This document shows, piece by piece, positions 31,364 to 42,429 of a DNA stretch of 64,000 nucleotides. This DNA is from Asparagopsis taxiformis (lineage: Eukaryota; Rhodophyta; Florideophyceae; Bonnemaisoniales; Bonnemaisoniaceae), in contig JALQPE010000436.1 in assembly GCA_030407315.1 (NCBI GenBank), positions 152,657 to 216,656 of the forward strand. The letters are read 5' to 3'. Under the pieces are notes generated by a model. That model saw only the letters and a list, made by a program, of their open reading frames with translations, did no database searches and was not told where the DNA came from. The position numbers were made by a program, and so were the translations under genes. The first letter of the stretch is position 1. Every line of letters begins with the position of its first letter.

Positions 31364-32930
31364 CTAGAAGGCAATCACCCCCATGAGGTAGTCACGGAGG
31401 TCGATGTGACCCCATGTAACACGCAGAGGGAAACCATCATTCCCGAAATTACCGGTAGGCGCCATTGTAAGGGCTGTGGTGAATAACCCGTGCAGGCAAA
31501 TTGCAATGCGATAACATGCCTGAATTGAATGGGGTTCGTGACAGAGCATCTCGAGTTGTGTGCATTGGCAGAAACTACACAACTATATCATAGCTAATGT
31601 AAGAAAAGAAAAAGAACAGACTGCCAATCTCTCAACCGGGGCCTTTGTACCTGCATTGCAGGAGCCGTCTACGGCGCCGCTAACCTGAACTTTGTAAGTA
31701 ACCTGAATGTGAAGCTCAGGTCGACTCAAAATAAAATCCGAGAAGATATCATCATTTTTGGAATAGACAGCTTGAGACTCATCCCCTGTGCCGTAAGCTT
31801 TCGATGTTATCGGAATTTTTTCAGATGGACACATATCCAATGCAGAAATGTCATTGTCAGGCGAAAGAGAAACTTTAGCCTGCATATCTCGATGGATGAG
31901 GAAGAACGCATGTTTGACTAATTCCATTTTCATCTGCTTCCGGGAAGTATTGAAAAGCTGTGTGAGCTGCCGCAGTGCCGAAGTAACGATCGGAATGGAC
32001 TGTAAGTCCGAAGGAGAAAGATTAGATACACAAGAAGACGAAGATGAGGAAGTAGCAGTACGGCGCTTTTCTCCTTTAGAACCCGAGAGTCGGCGACGTT
32101 TCGAATAATTGATTGGTAGAGTTGTGTACTGTGGCGCAGGTCGATCTGTTTCCGTTGGCATCGAAATATCCATGGCATCAAAAGGAGCCCGCTGCGAAAT
32201 CTGCAACCAAGCAGGCTTATCGATTGGCACGATGGTTGCATTGCGAAGTGCGTAGTCACGAGAAATGGTATTGCTGTTCAAGTCATCCTCCTCCCCAGGG
32301 TCAAGGATACCAGAATTCCTCGTCGCCGAATCCTTCCATCGCACAATTCTGTCATTTGCCATAGAAATAAACGGAGTTCCGACAATAGCACGTTTCAGGA
32401 ACACATGCTTTTTCCCTACAGCTGTTCCAATTAGGGATTTCTTGGACTGCCTGACCTCAGAATTAGAACCGGATGTCTGAGAGAAGGAAAGGGAAGCCAG
32501 AAGCAAAGTATTGCAGGAATCTTCATTTGAACACGGTACAGATGTTGCTCAGAACGAGTTTGGGGTAACAGAGGTTTTGATGAAATCTGCAATGATTCGA
32601 AACACAACGAACCTGGATGTCACAAGTCTGTTGTTGAAAAGAGAGGACACCAGAGTGGTAACTTGTGCTTCATTTTCTTGGACGCTCTTCCAGAACCACA
32701 GGTGGTACAACGTTTGTACCAGCTGCAGCAGAGGCCATATACCGAATGTAGGATAGTTCCATTTGGACAGATGAAAGAGAATTGTGGAGGTACTGTTCAA
32801 GGTAAGCAAACCGTTCCTCAAACTTCGCAAACCTGGTTAAGGATAGTTCGTCTCTCATGTCAGCCTGGAATAAGGAGATCTTCACAGATATGTTTCGTAA
32901 CGTCAGAGCTACTGGGATCAGGTATTCCAA
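31364..32930 (-). pseudogene. Decayed family C gene of Z
   Basis: Begins at about 32930 with a coiled-coil segment (MRDELSLTRFAKFEERFAYL, then LEQYLHNSLSSVQME). It continues through LLASLSFSQTSG, MANDRIVRWKDSA, DPGEEDDLN, VTSALRQLTQLFNTSRKQMK, FFLIHRDMQ and a C-terminal block to 31364. Stops or shifts lie near 32550-32510 and at 31583. The block from TSALR to FFL aligns with C3 (KSALTAVTGFMNKSRDHVRN). A run of Ser (SSSSSSCVSN) sits in the middle. Function unknown. Confidence 0.75.
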
Positions 32931-33373
32931 GAGAAAGAGTTATCCAGTAGAATGGTGGTAACGGTAATTTGTTTGAAGTTCGGAACTTGTCCGTTTATTG
33001 AAGAAGGGAAGGAAAGGGGAGAGATCGAAACGTTAGAAATGCTATGTGTTGTAACCGACCTATTCAATTTGTAGAAGTACGAAGCGATAAAGGAGGCTGT
33101 GGAACCGTTACGAATGCACCATGCCGTAACGGTCGTAGATCTAAATAAATGGTGTGGTACAAACTGTTTAAATTATGCTTAATTTCGGACGGGAAAATTA
33201 CTCGAGTAAAAAGAGATCCAGACCTGAACATTAGGTAGATCAGGTCCTCGTCCTGTTCACGGGAAAGAAATGCACCTAATCATCGTGGATGTTAGAGGGT
33301 ATGAGGAGATAGAACCTACTTTGCCTATTTTACTATTTGCGGGGTAATGGGAAGCAGGGAGAACATGATGTAG
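32931..33373. other. No gene seen
   Basis: Spacer between the broken B and C genes of Z. No coding signal or repeat noticed. Confidence 0.4.
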
Positions 33374-35802
33374 CTATGAAAAACGCCAATGCGTTCCTGT
33401 ATAAACTGAGAAGTAGTCATTTCCATATTCTATGAACAGCTCTGAGCCAGCAGAGATCGGCACTTTGGCAGTAACACAGACAACTTGGTAGTTTGAGACA
33501 GTATTCTCGTCGAGGAGCTCTTGAAGGGGAGACGAGAAACTAACGTTAGCTGCGCGTGAAGGACGTTCAGTTCCCTCAGCTGGATCCACAAAGTTGGTGT
33601 CATTGATTTTCGAAGCGACACAGTACTCGAAAGGGACGACAAATATGGGGCTTTCAGCAGTAGAAGGAAGCAAACAAGATACATTAGAGTCCTTGATTTG
33701 AAGAGCGTAGCTTCTGAAGCGCTCCACGGTAAATGCGGTGGGGCCTGTTCGAAACGTCTTGCCTTTTGATTTATAGAGATCTCTGTAAACCAATGAACCG
33801 AAATAAAATCCAACAATGTCACCGGGGTCGATCTGGTCTCTGGCAAAAAGACCCACCAGCCCCCGGAATAGTTGAGGGCGCGACGTACACGTTGTGTGCC
33901 ATGGCATCAATGGACAGCAGAAGATTGTTGTCAATGGTGGACAGCATGCCGAGAAGTGATTGAGGCCATTTGTGAACTGGAAGGTCGCCCAGTTGTTTGT
34001 ATTGGTCTGGGATACCCCACATGCTAGTGAGGAAACTGACGAGGTGGGGCGGAAGTCGCGTAGCAACTGGTAAACCTGAGGTAGGCTTTGAAACCGTACC
34101 CTCCTCGGAAACCGGCAGATGTGATGAGGCGAGTTGTTGTAGCGAAGGATTGGAGAGCTGAGCAAAATTACCAATTGCCACTTGACGCAGAAATGCGGTA
34201 TGAACTCTCGGAAGAGATAATTCAGAGCAATCTTTGTACTTTTCACAACCGACAAACCGCCTATACTGACCGTGGCGCATGTTAAGGCAAGCGACTGCAG
34301 TGGAGAATGTTCCGGCGAACAAGTCGACAACCAAATCTCCCTGGTGTGAAAATCGCCTAATTAGTTCCTGCAACAAACCAACGAGCTTCTGCTCCGGGCG
34401 CAATACCTTGTTCTTCTGTTCCGTTTGGTTGAAATATTTGACAGTCTCTGAAGGCGATATCCTTGGAATGTTGTCGATAATATTTGTCCATGCTCGAAAT
34501 CTGGTTGGGATGTAACCGGCATTTTTATAGTTCACCATCGCCCATCCTCTTCTTCCCTTTCCGAGCTTTGTAGCATGTACAACCAGCTCAGACATATTCA
34601 TTAAACTGGTCGTAAATCAATATGGCGGAGAAGTGAAATGCGTTGGGCTCCGAATACAGAAGATAGGTTGTGAATCAACTGAAAACATGGGAGTGTTCGT
34701 AGAAGTCTTGACCTTTCGGAGTTCGTAAACCCAGTTGTAGAAAAGGGCAGCAGATGTGAAGATGAGAACATGACCACCCTGTCGTGTTACCTTTGCGATA
34801 GTTTCCACTGTGTCCACGATTTCTTGTTGGCAGAGAATGTCATACGCTGAATTCTCTCTCCCAGCTGTTCGTCTCGAATTATACGGTGGATCTGTGAGAA
34901 CCAATTGGGCACCCTCTGCAAGCTCCGGTTTTGCAGGAATATCAATGCGGTCATAGGTCTCAAGAAGATCTCTGAAACTGCAATTGAGTGTGTGTAGGCA
35001 AGAAGCCTTCATGTTTTGTAGGTTATCTGGAATTGAAATAGGGTCTCCTAGACGCATAGATTCGATGTCTAAGGACTCGGCAGTACTTTTGTCTGATGGC
35101 CTTTCATGAGCGCTCACCGGCTCAGAAGTGCGAGCTGACTTTGCAGGAACATCAGTTGCATTACTGTTGTCCAGTCACTTTCGTTTGACACCTCTGTCCG
35201 TGTTTTGTTTAATGGATGGTTACGCAGGACCGGGAGTGAAAGAAGTATCAGCTTCTCCAAAAAGCTCCTCGTTTGGTTCAGGCGTCGATTGTGGTTGTTC
35301 AGAGCTTCTGAAGGCCGTGAGCAGCCTCTCGACGTTTTGAAGGGCAGGAATAGAAGTGAACCTCCCATAATCAGTTTCTATAGAATCTTCCTGTGCTTCG
35401 AACGCGCAAAGAAACGCGTTTTGTTTCGGAGAAGAAACGGTCTGGTCAAATAGTTTTCGATCCATAGTAATATCTGTAATGTGTGCCCAGAAGGAGGAGG
35501 CACAGAGGCGCATCTGAGCGTCTTGGAGGACGGAGCGATGAACTGCTCGACGGGATATACTTTTGGCATGCTGCAACCTTCGCACGACCCCTCTGCTATG
35601 CAATAACGTCTTTAGCTATTGAAGAGGAGCGAACCCCCTTTCCTCTGAGTCTAGCACATGTTACTTGAACATGCGCTAATCATAGAGAAGATAAGGTTGG
35701 AGAAGTTCCTCGGCCGTTGAAACATCCAGTGCACGAGCCAGTGTATCCCATGCCTTCACGACCACATGAATAGCGTAGCCGAGGCGCTGAGCGGAAGCAG
35801 GA
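33374..35802 (-). pseudogene. Family B gene of Z, 3' part (methyltransferase and SET), cut by E3
   Basis: Read right to left, it starts with SAQRLGYAIHVVVKAWDT (35710-35790), which aligns with SAQANQLGFVVDRVLAAWDT of B3. It continues through the methyltransferase motifs VLTDPPYN (near 34885) and DLFAGTFSTAVAC (near 34300), then a SET domain (PGDIVGFYFGS, KINDTNF, ELFIEYG). Damage: stops near 35690, 35220 and 35175, an in-frame TGA at 34617-34619, and a frameshift near 33850 at the SET start. The N-terminal ParB region is on the other side of E3 (55213-56300). Confidence 0.85.
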
Positions 35803-35815
35803 CACTACGGTGTTG
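35803..35815 (+). repeat. Left terminal inverted repeat of E3
   Basis: CACTACGGTGTTG, identical to the inverted right end. Preceded by GA, which also follows the right end. Confidence 0.88.
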
Positions 35816-35825
35816 AAAAGGGGGC

Positions 35826-36440
35826 CTCAGACAGTACTGCGAGACAGTTATTTTTACTGTCTGAGACAGTAAAAATCACTATGCGGCAAATGAAAATTAA
35901 TGCCACACTTGGAGACAGTGATTTGCACTGTCTGGCAGACAGTACGGAACACTGTCTGCAGACAGTAAAAAACACTGTCTCACAGTACTGTCTGAGGCAG
36001 TGAATGGAGACAGTAAAAATTAATGATTTATTCAATAGTTGGATATGATGTAATTTACTGTACTGGGCAGTGTTGGCGGATAGTGTTTTGTATTGGCCAA
36101 GGCAACATGGCCGGATAGTGAAATACGCTGCCTGGGACAATAGATGGAACCAACACGGTGCACTGTCCTGGGCAGTACCTGTAGACAGTACTTTGTGCTG
36201 CCCTGGGCAGTACCTGTAGACAGTACTTTGTGCTGCCCTGGGCAGTACCTGTAGACAGTATTTCGTGCTACCCTGGGCAGCACCTGTAGACAGTATTTCG
36301 TGCTGCCCTGGGCAGCACCTGGAGACAGTATTTCGTGCTGCCCTGGGCAGCACCTGGAGACAGTATTTCGTGCTGCCCTGGGCAGCACCTGGAGACAGTA
36401 TTTCGTGCTGCCCTGGGCAGCACCTGGAGACAGTAAAAGT
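35826..36440. repeat. Left subterminal array of E3
   Basis: Many copies of AGACAGT and its complement ACTGTCT, several arranged as inverted pairs. They are followed by eight 35-bp tandem units (CTGGGCAG at 36168, 36203, 36238, 36273, 36308, 36343, 36378 and 36413), each with a GACAGTA and a palindromic CTGCCCTGGGCAG. The right end has the same AGACAGT motif, as expected for transposase binding sites. The ORFs here (QGSTKYCLQVLPRAA type) come from the tandem units. Confidence 0.92.
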
Positions 36441-36460
36441 AGTGTCCTGATATAGTAAAA

Positions 36461-38236
36461 TTCGGTGTCTGGTAGTGGTGGATGAGATGGAGCGTCACGC
36501 TGTCGTGGGCATCTTTCTGGGGTAGAGGAAGGCAGTTCTAGCGCTATGAGGATGGGGCATGGACGGTATTCATATGGGAATGGACAGAATAGTACGGCTA
36601 GGAATTTTTATTTCGTAGTGACTATGAGCTAGCGAGAGGTATACGCGGTAGGATAGGTAGCAATCTAAGAGGGTGCGATATGGGAAGCTTCACTCTGGAT
36701 TTGTTTATTTGCGCAGGCTACATTGAGAATAAACAATCCCTATGTTAAAAATGCTACTACAACTAACACTATTCCGACGAGTAAAACTAAAACTACTAGA
36801 AAAGTCTAGAAATCTATCAACTGATTGAGCTGCATGAATAAGCTAGGAAATGAAGAGAAGAAGAAAAAATGATGTAGAGAAAGGAAACAAGTTAGTGACG
36901 TTGAATTGGAGAGGGAAATTGATGGTGATTAGGAGACTAACGTACCTTAACAAATACCATTGCATCCCAAATTGAGATATGTACTCACAGGCAGAAAAGA
37001 AAAGTAGTGGAGAAGTGGTAAGAGAGAAAGATAAATGAAAGTAGAAGTGGAACACTCACCGACTGGAAACCTGAGAAAGAGAAAACGAATAGAAAACTGG
37101 GTTAGTGGCGTGAGTTGTGGAAACGTACCATCATGGTTCATATCTGTCGGAGACAAAGCAACAACTTTGGCTTTGGAAGCAGTATTGATGATCTACAACT
37201 TACGCTTTGGAAGCATTATAGATGATCTATACTGCTTCCACAGCCAGAGTTGTTGCTTTGTTTCCGACGGATATGAAGATGGAAACAGGGATTTCCAGAA
37301 TCTGTTGTTTAAGTAGCACTCTGCGGGCGGAAATGACGTGTAGGAGAACAATAGAGGGATGAATTTGAAACGGAGCGGTGCGATGGGAGGCCCAGAAAAA
37401 CGATACCTAGGGTGCGAATTACGCTTTGAAGCACATGACCTGGCAGAACAGGCGCAAAATTATTGTATCTTCTACCGCCTTCTCTAGTCTATAATGACGT
37501 CATCACTACAGAAATATAGGAAAAACACTAGCATATGGGGCCTACTGGAAAGGGGGAGGCGAGGAGTAGGAAAAATGGCGCACTTTCCTGGACGAGGAGT
37601 CCGCGCTTCCAGTGATGATTTGGACGGTATATATCGATGACGTCATTGCATGCTCTGAGCACACTTGGCAGGCAGTCAAAGCGGGCCACGTGGATGTGGG
37701 CGGCTAGGAAACAGCAGTGTGGGAGAAATTTTATAATTTTCATGTTGCAAGCGAGCAGTGAATCTGCATTGCAATATATAAATTTATGCTAATTTAAGAT
37801 ATCACACCGAGTACGATTCAACGAGAGATTGTGCTTTCAACTTGTAAATAGGGCCGAAAATGGTAGAGTATACGAGTAGGAAGTACGTGTATGAGAAAAT
37901 CAGATTCAGTATTAGTGCCTAGAGCATCACTGCGAAATAAACGGCCGTTTTCCGGAAATGGATACATCTTGGCTGGGTTTGTGGTTAGGGAATGCGATAC
38001 AAGATAGCAAAACGATGTTGAGTCCGGATGAAATAGCAATCAATGTGCATAAAGAAATGAGCATAGGGCAAAGCATTGTGGTGAACCAGTTCATTGGATC
38101 GAATGAAAGCCTGGAAAGGTTTCGTAACGGTTAAAAGTAGTGGTACTGTATTGGGATAGTAGTCATGTCGTAGAAGTTTAGAGTTGTATTCTATGCAACA
38201 AAACTGAGCGAAGAAGAAAAGAACAAAAACATCAAG
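36461..38236. other. E3 spacer without a supported gene
   Basis: Between the left array and the first E3 gene. Apart from the foldback at 37137-37277, I see only short ORFs with no family match. The transposase-dioxygenase promoter should lie near its right edge. Confidence 0.4.
37137..37277. repeat. Foldback repeat with 49-nt arms
   Basis: The arms 37137-37185 and 37229-37277 are complementary at 45 of 49 positions. The loop repeats part of the arm (CTTTGGAAGCA, GATGATCTA), so the structure probably arose by inverted duplication. It could be a small foldback element or a transcript hairpin. Confidence 0.8.
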
Positions 38237-41080
38237 ATGGCTCCGAGACGGACTCCTATTCGAAAGAAAACCACAAGTCGTAGGACAAAGGAGAGATTCG
38301 ATACACTCAATGTGGCCAGTCCCAGTAAACAGCTTCCTGGGAAACTGCAGGGAGAAATCCGCAGCAGTGATGCAGCCTGCATGAACAAAGAAATCCCGAG
38401 AGGTAATGAGCTACGACGTGAGTGTACCACAGATGACCTATTGGAGTCCCCAATCCCTATGGGTGACACAATAGAAGGTTGTATTGATGTGTACAGCAAC
38501 AACGATGAAGCTGGAAGTGACATCTACGTAGCATCGAGCACGCTAATGGAATCGGAAGAAGCAACCGGACGAGGTTCTGATTCCATTTCAACTGGAGGCC
38601 CGATAGACCGAAATGCTGGGGATGAAGCATGTGGTGATTTCAAGGCATTACTACAATGGCCTGCGATGTATGGGGCTCTTCAGCTGAGTGGAACTCAAAG
38701 AATGACAAGAGCCCACTATGAAGGTACCCTGTTCGGAATGAATTTCCGCAGAGATCCAAGTGAGCACGTCCCGTCGGACTCTGTGATGCGACAGAAGATA
38801 CTACCATTCTTGAGGAAACACTGCTATGCAAAGAGCTGTGACATCGAGTTTCCGATAGACCTTCGAAAGAGCGGAGCAAGAGCTGCACAGCATCGAGGTG
38901 CAGTAGGAACCCGTGGAACAACAGATGACAGAGACAATTGTGGAGGAATGGCGAAAGTTCGTATTGTACTCCCAAGCACATGGGCTCTGAAAGAGGTCCA
39001 GACTCGACCAATCTTTGAAGCATTCCGCAGTGATGCGAACAATCGAAGCTCGGAAGGAGAAAAATCAACCGCAGAGTGCAGCATTGAAGATTCGTTCATT
39101 GCAAAGTGCAGGAGGGGTGTTTTGAGCGACCCATTCGTTCGCACAGCAGTTGTTCCCATTGACAGCGATGGGAAAAAGGGTTTGAAGCATATTTATGTAC
39201 CTGATGGAACAGCAATTCGAATCCGATGTCATCCAGGAGCTCGTCAGGTTGCCGTCATCGAAAGAGCAAAAGGGTTCAGGAAGAATGACAGAGATGGTGG
39301 GAAACCGAAGAGGAGAAGAGTGGCGGTTACGTCGTTGTGGGAACTTAATGCTAGGACCATAGTTACCTATGAGGCTCGACACGACGGTGAGCATGATGTG
39401 CATGTCGAAAAATATCTGCAGCCGCGAATGTCACATCTATTGGAATGGGAGAGGCAGCATGCTCTGCGAGCGATATCGCAATGTGTAATCAGAGCAGGAG
39501 CCAAGGGAAAAGGAACACGAGCTGGGGACGTGATAACCGTTCTATTACCAATTGGAATGGAAGAGGGTGATATTGTTCCACACGTCGTATTGGTGAACAG
39601 GTATTTGAAAGAGCAGGTCGGAGAAGCATCCACCATGTTACTTTGCTTTTCACCGGGCGCGAGCTTTGCTGAAGCCAGAAACCCGCCCGATAGACTAGGA
39701 AGCCCCAACTATGAAGAAATTCGTGTTTCAGGGGTGTTCTCGGATGGTTTCGGAGACCACAGGTCGCAATGGCACCCAGCGTCTCCGCGAGAAGATGCAC
39801 CATGTTGGGGAAAGCTGGAGGATGGTCGAAACTACTTTGTTTACCGATTTCTCCTTTACACGGATGACTTTGAACCATTCACAAGCAGGAAGGGAAGTTT
39901 TGGTGGATGCTATATGTTACCTCTCAATCTACCGCCTCGGAAAAGGGGAAGCTACCAAGCGGTTCGAGTGATTCGTTTGCCACCTCCGGGAGTGTCCACA
40001 AATTGTGTATTGCGATATATCGTTCAAGATATAGTGCGAGGAAGCACAGAGGGTTTCCCAACGAAAAATGCAGAGGGAGAAGATATTGTGGTATTTCTAG
40101 ACCCAGTGGGGAGCATTGGAGACTATCCTGCAGTTTCACATACCCTGGATGTTCTTGGACACACATCAAACTCTCCGTGCCACATCTGCAGTTTCCGCAA
40201 ATATGACCTGAGCAGTACTGGTGGCACGAAGAATGCATACACTTCGGTAGTGAACGGGCAAACATCGACGCATGCCAGGAGCAAGTATCGGAATGCATCG
40301 ACACGTAAGGATGCCACAGAAACCCAGCTTCGCACTCTCGGACTGGCTGCAGAAGAAGGGGAAGATTTACCATTTCATGTCCTGAGCACTTCCTTGGAAG
40401 CAGTGCAGGAGTTATTCACACAGATGGCCAGCACATTCCAAGGTACTACAAGTGGCTCAAGTGCAAGTCAGAAGAACCCGTGGAAACCACTTCGACCGAA
40501 AGACAGCACTGGTGTATTCAAGACGGACCGGAAAAGCATCTGCGATGACCTTGAGCAAGAAAGCGCGCGGCAGTACAGGAACAAGCTGATTCTGGAGCTA
40601 GGTAAGGCGATTTGTGCGGAGAACCTGAAGCTCGGGTTTGGAAGAGAAGAAGCGGTGGTCTTTCCAGAAACGGGTCTTCGTCTGATTTTGACCGCAGAAG
40701 GTAGTCAGGAGCAACTTATGCATACCGATGTTCCCGTCCGTGAGGGAACTGGAACTGGTCCTCTCAACTCGCCATCATATTTCATGATGGCTGCTGGTGC
40801 GGATGGGTTCATCATTCGTATCACCAAGTTCAGCCATGTGTGCCTAAGTCATCCAGCGAAAGACAAGTACCGCGTGCCAGTGACGAACGTGCGCATCCCA
40901 CCGTATTCCCTGCTTGTATGCCGAACGGACGTGTATCACGGAGGAATGGGATTCGCGGAGGGTCGTTCTTCGGTGAGGTACCAGCATCCTATCCGGTCCC
41001 ATCTATCACTGCGAACTTCCAGGGAGAAGTTGCTACAGCCTCCCTTCAATGTCAACTACTGGGAGCGTTTAGATATCTGA
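38237..41080 (+). CDS. Transposase core fused to a 2OG/Fe(II) dioxygenase (947 aa)
   Basis: The N-terminal half resembles CACTA/KDZ transposases: LLYTDDFEPF (Asp543/544), then SIGDYPA (Asp629) followed by PCHIC (Cys648, Cys651). The E1 transposase has the equivalent DFPE...PCHRC. The usual third acidic residue and C-terminal part of the transposase are not evident. Instead, from about residue 750 the protein matches the family A dioxygenase: FPETGLRLILTAEG, HTD (829-831), PSYFMMAAGADGF, distal His901 and Arg920. The frame is open from ATG 38237 to 41080. It could be a working fusion that couples site recognition to DNA oxidation, or a chimera that lost transposase activity. Confidence 0.8.
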   Translation: MAPRRTPIRKKTTSRRTKERFDTLNVASPSKQLPGKLQGEIRSSDAACMNKEIPRGNELRRECTTDDLLESPIPMGDTIEGCIDVYSNNDEAGSDIYVASSTLMESEEATGRGSDSISTGGPIDRNAGDEACGDFKALLQWPAMYGALQLSGTQRMTRAHYEGTLFGMNFRRDPSEHVPSDSVMRQKILPFLRKHCYAKSCDIEFPIDLRKSGARAAQHRGAVGTRGTTDDRDNCGGMAKVRIVLPSTWALKEVQTRPIFEAFRSDANNRSSEGEKSTAECSIEDSFIAKCRRGVLSDPFVRTAVVPIDSDGKKGLKHIYVPDGTAIRIRCHPGARQVAVIERAKGFRKNDRDGGKPKRRRVAVTSLWELNARTIVTYEARHDGEHDVHVEKYLQPRMSHLLEWERQHALRAISQCVIRAGAKGKGTRAGDVITVLLPIGMEEGDIVPHVVLVNRYLKEQVGEASTMLLCFSPGASFAEARNPPDRLGSPNYEEIRVSGVFSDGFGDHRSQWHPASPREDAPCWGKLEDGRNYFVYRFLLYTDDFEPFTSRKGSFGGCYMLPLNLPPRKRGSYQAVRVIRLPPPGVSTNCVLRYIVQDIVRGSTEGFPTKNAEGEDIVVFLDPVGSIGDYPAVSHTLDVLGHTSNSPCHICSFRKYDLSSTGGTKNAYTSVVNGQTSTHARSKYRNASTRKDATETQLRTLGLAAEEGEDLPFHVLSTSLEAVQELFTQMASTFQGTTSGSSASQKNPWKPLRPKDSTGVFKTDRKSICDDLEQESARQYRNKLILELGKAICAENLKLGFGREEAVVFPETGLRLILTAEGSQEQLMHTDVPVREGTGTGPLNSPSYFMMAAGADGFIIRITKFSHVCLSHPAKDKYRVPVTNVRIPPYSLLVCRTDVYHGGMGFAEGRSSVRYQHPIRSHLSLRTSREKLLQPPFNVNYWERLDI

Positions 41081-41331
41081 TGAAATTAGTTCTTAATAGC
41101 ATTCTATGGCAGGCATCAAGGCCGCCTTCAAGTAAACGATGAAAGTTAGGCTAGTACATGACGTTTGCGTATGTAGACGGGTCAGGAGATATACAATACT
41201 CAATTTAATATGAGAAGGGGAGGAAACTATGGTGGGCACTACTAGAATAGAACAAGGTAATACCGCAGTCGTCTTTGGTTGCAACATTGAGGTGAGGAAG
41301 GCTTACAGATGATGCAGTTTCGCTGGGGTGC

Positions 41332-41590
41332 TGACAGCAAAGTCATCGTTACGATGACTTTGCTGTAATGATTTGATTTCTTACAGCAAAGTCATCGTAA
41401 CGATGACTTTGCTGTAAGAAATCAAATCATTCCAGCGGCTACAATTTTTTACCGGGTAAAAAATTCTTGCTGATTTTTTTACCCGGTAAAATTTTCTCAC
41501 CACTGTAATCAAACCTTTCCTTACAGCAAAGTCATCGTAACGATGACTTTGCTGTAAGCATCCCGGGTAAACGGCTTCGGCTGTAAGCGG
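41332..41590. repeat. Palindrome cluster upstream of A3
   Basis: Three copies of a 37-nt hairpin with 17-nt arms TTACAGCAAAGTCATCG (41332-41368, 41381-41417, 41521-41557). The middle copy sits in a larger perfect inverted repeat of 63 nt (41368-41430). Between the copies are TTTACCCGGTAAA-type palindromes (about 41450-41490). Outer arms pair TTACAG...GCAGTTT with AAACGGC...CTGTAAG. Confidence 0.95.
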
Positions 41591-41599
41591 TTGGGAGTT

Positions 41600-42158
41600 T
41601 CGTCGGTCTCCCACCCTGGGAAGGGTGAGAAGGGAAGTGTGGAGCCGGGAACATCGTACAACGATGGTTCGGACGACTGTTGACGGCTCTGGGGAGCACT
41701 CTGCGTCGTGCAAGCCTGGTTTGCGCTGGCTGCACTACCTGGTATTGAACGGTTCTGTGCGCAAAGTTTACTCATGAAGGAGGTAGGGTGTTGTGTACCA
41801 CACCAACCATAGTTACTAACATTTGCAGTGTACTCTAGTGATGTAATTATTATTCTAGTTTCTAACTATACAATGATACTAAGTAAGTCAGATGTGCACA
41901 GAGCATGGTCTAAGCCTAGCACGGTAGAGAAAGATGGAAAAAAGATTGAAGGGTAGGCATGCAGAGGTATGAAGGCAGCAGTATGTGTAGACTATGGCAG
42001 TGGTAAGAAAATATTTCATGCACCAAAGGGTGGGCAGAGTGACATTACAGACGTGGTGTGAAGGGGGAAGGTAGGTGGAGATGATGAAGGAGGACAACAG
42101 AAACGAGAGCGAGGGTTGAGACCAACGGCTTACAGATGGAGCAGTTTACCAGGGATGC
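41600..42158. other. No gene seen
   Basis: Spacer between two palindrome clusters upstream of A3. No coding signal noticed. Confidence 0.4.
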
Positions 42159-42226
42159 TTACAGCAAAGTCATCGTTACGATGACTTTGCTGTAAGGATC
42201 CTTGGTAAACTGCCTGAGCTGTAATT
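42127..42226. repeat. Compound hairpin immediately upstream of A3
   Basis: A fourth copy of the TTACAGCAAAGTCATCG palindrome (42159-42195) is nested in outer arms (TTACAG...GCAGTTTACCAGG against CCTTGGTAAACTGC...CTGTAA). It lies about 200 bp before the A3 start, within the likely promoter. Confidence 0.93.
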
Positions 42227-42429
42227 GTCGTACAACGAAAAGTGATGTGGAAGGTTCGGATTGGTCAACCGCTGAATATCATTACCAGGGTGTATACTAA
42301 TAGGAATATGCCAGTTCTCTGAGTTTCGCCTATCTTACTCAGCTTACGCAGCAAAACAGCTTGTCGTTCAGATCTTCTTCTCTCTTTCTCAATCTTTCAC
42401 TCTTCGTTTGTCAATCACTCATCAAAACA

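Larger units (their letters stand above)
29065..35802. mobile_element. Element Z, piece 2: D, C and most of B
   Basis: Resumes after E1. It carries decayed D (plus), C (minus) and the 3' part of B (minus), then is cut at 35803 by E3. The convergent D-C pair reproduces the order of E3 (51146-54308). Confidence 0.6.

Noticed and set aside
36032..36498. ORFs of repeated QGSTKYCLQVLPRAA peptides
   Set aside because: Produced by the 35-bp tandem units of the E3 terminal array (35 bp cycles through all frames).
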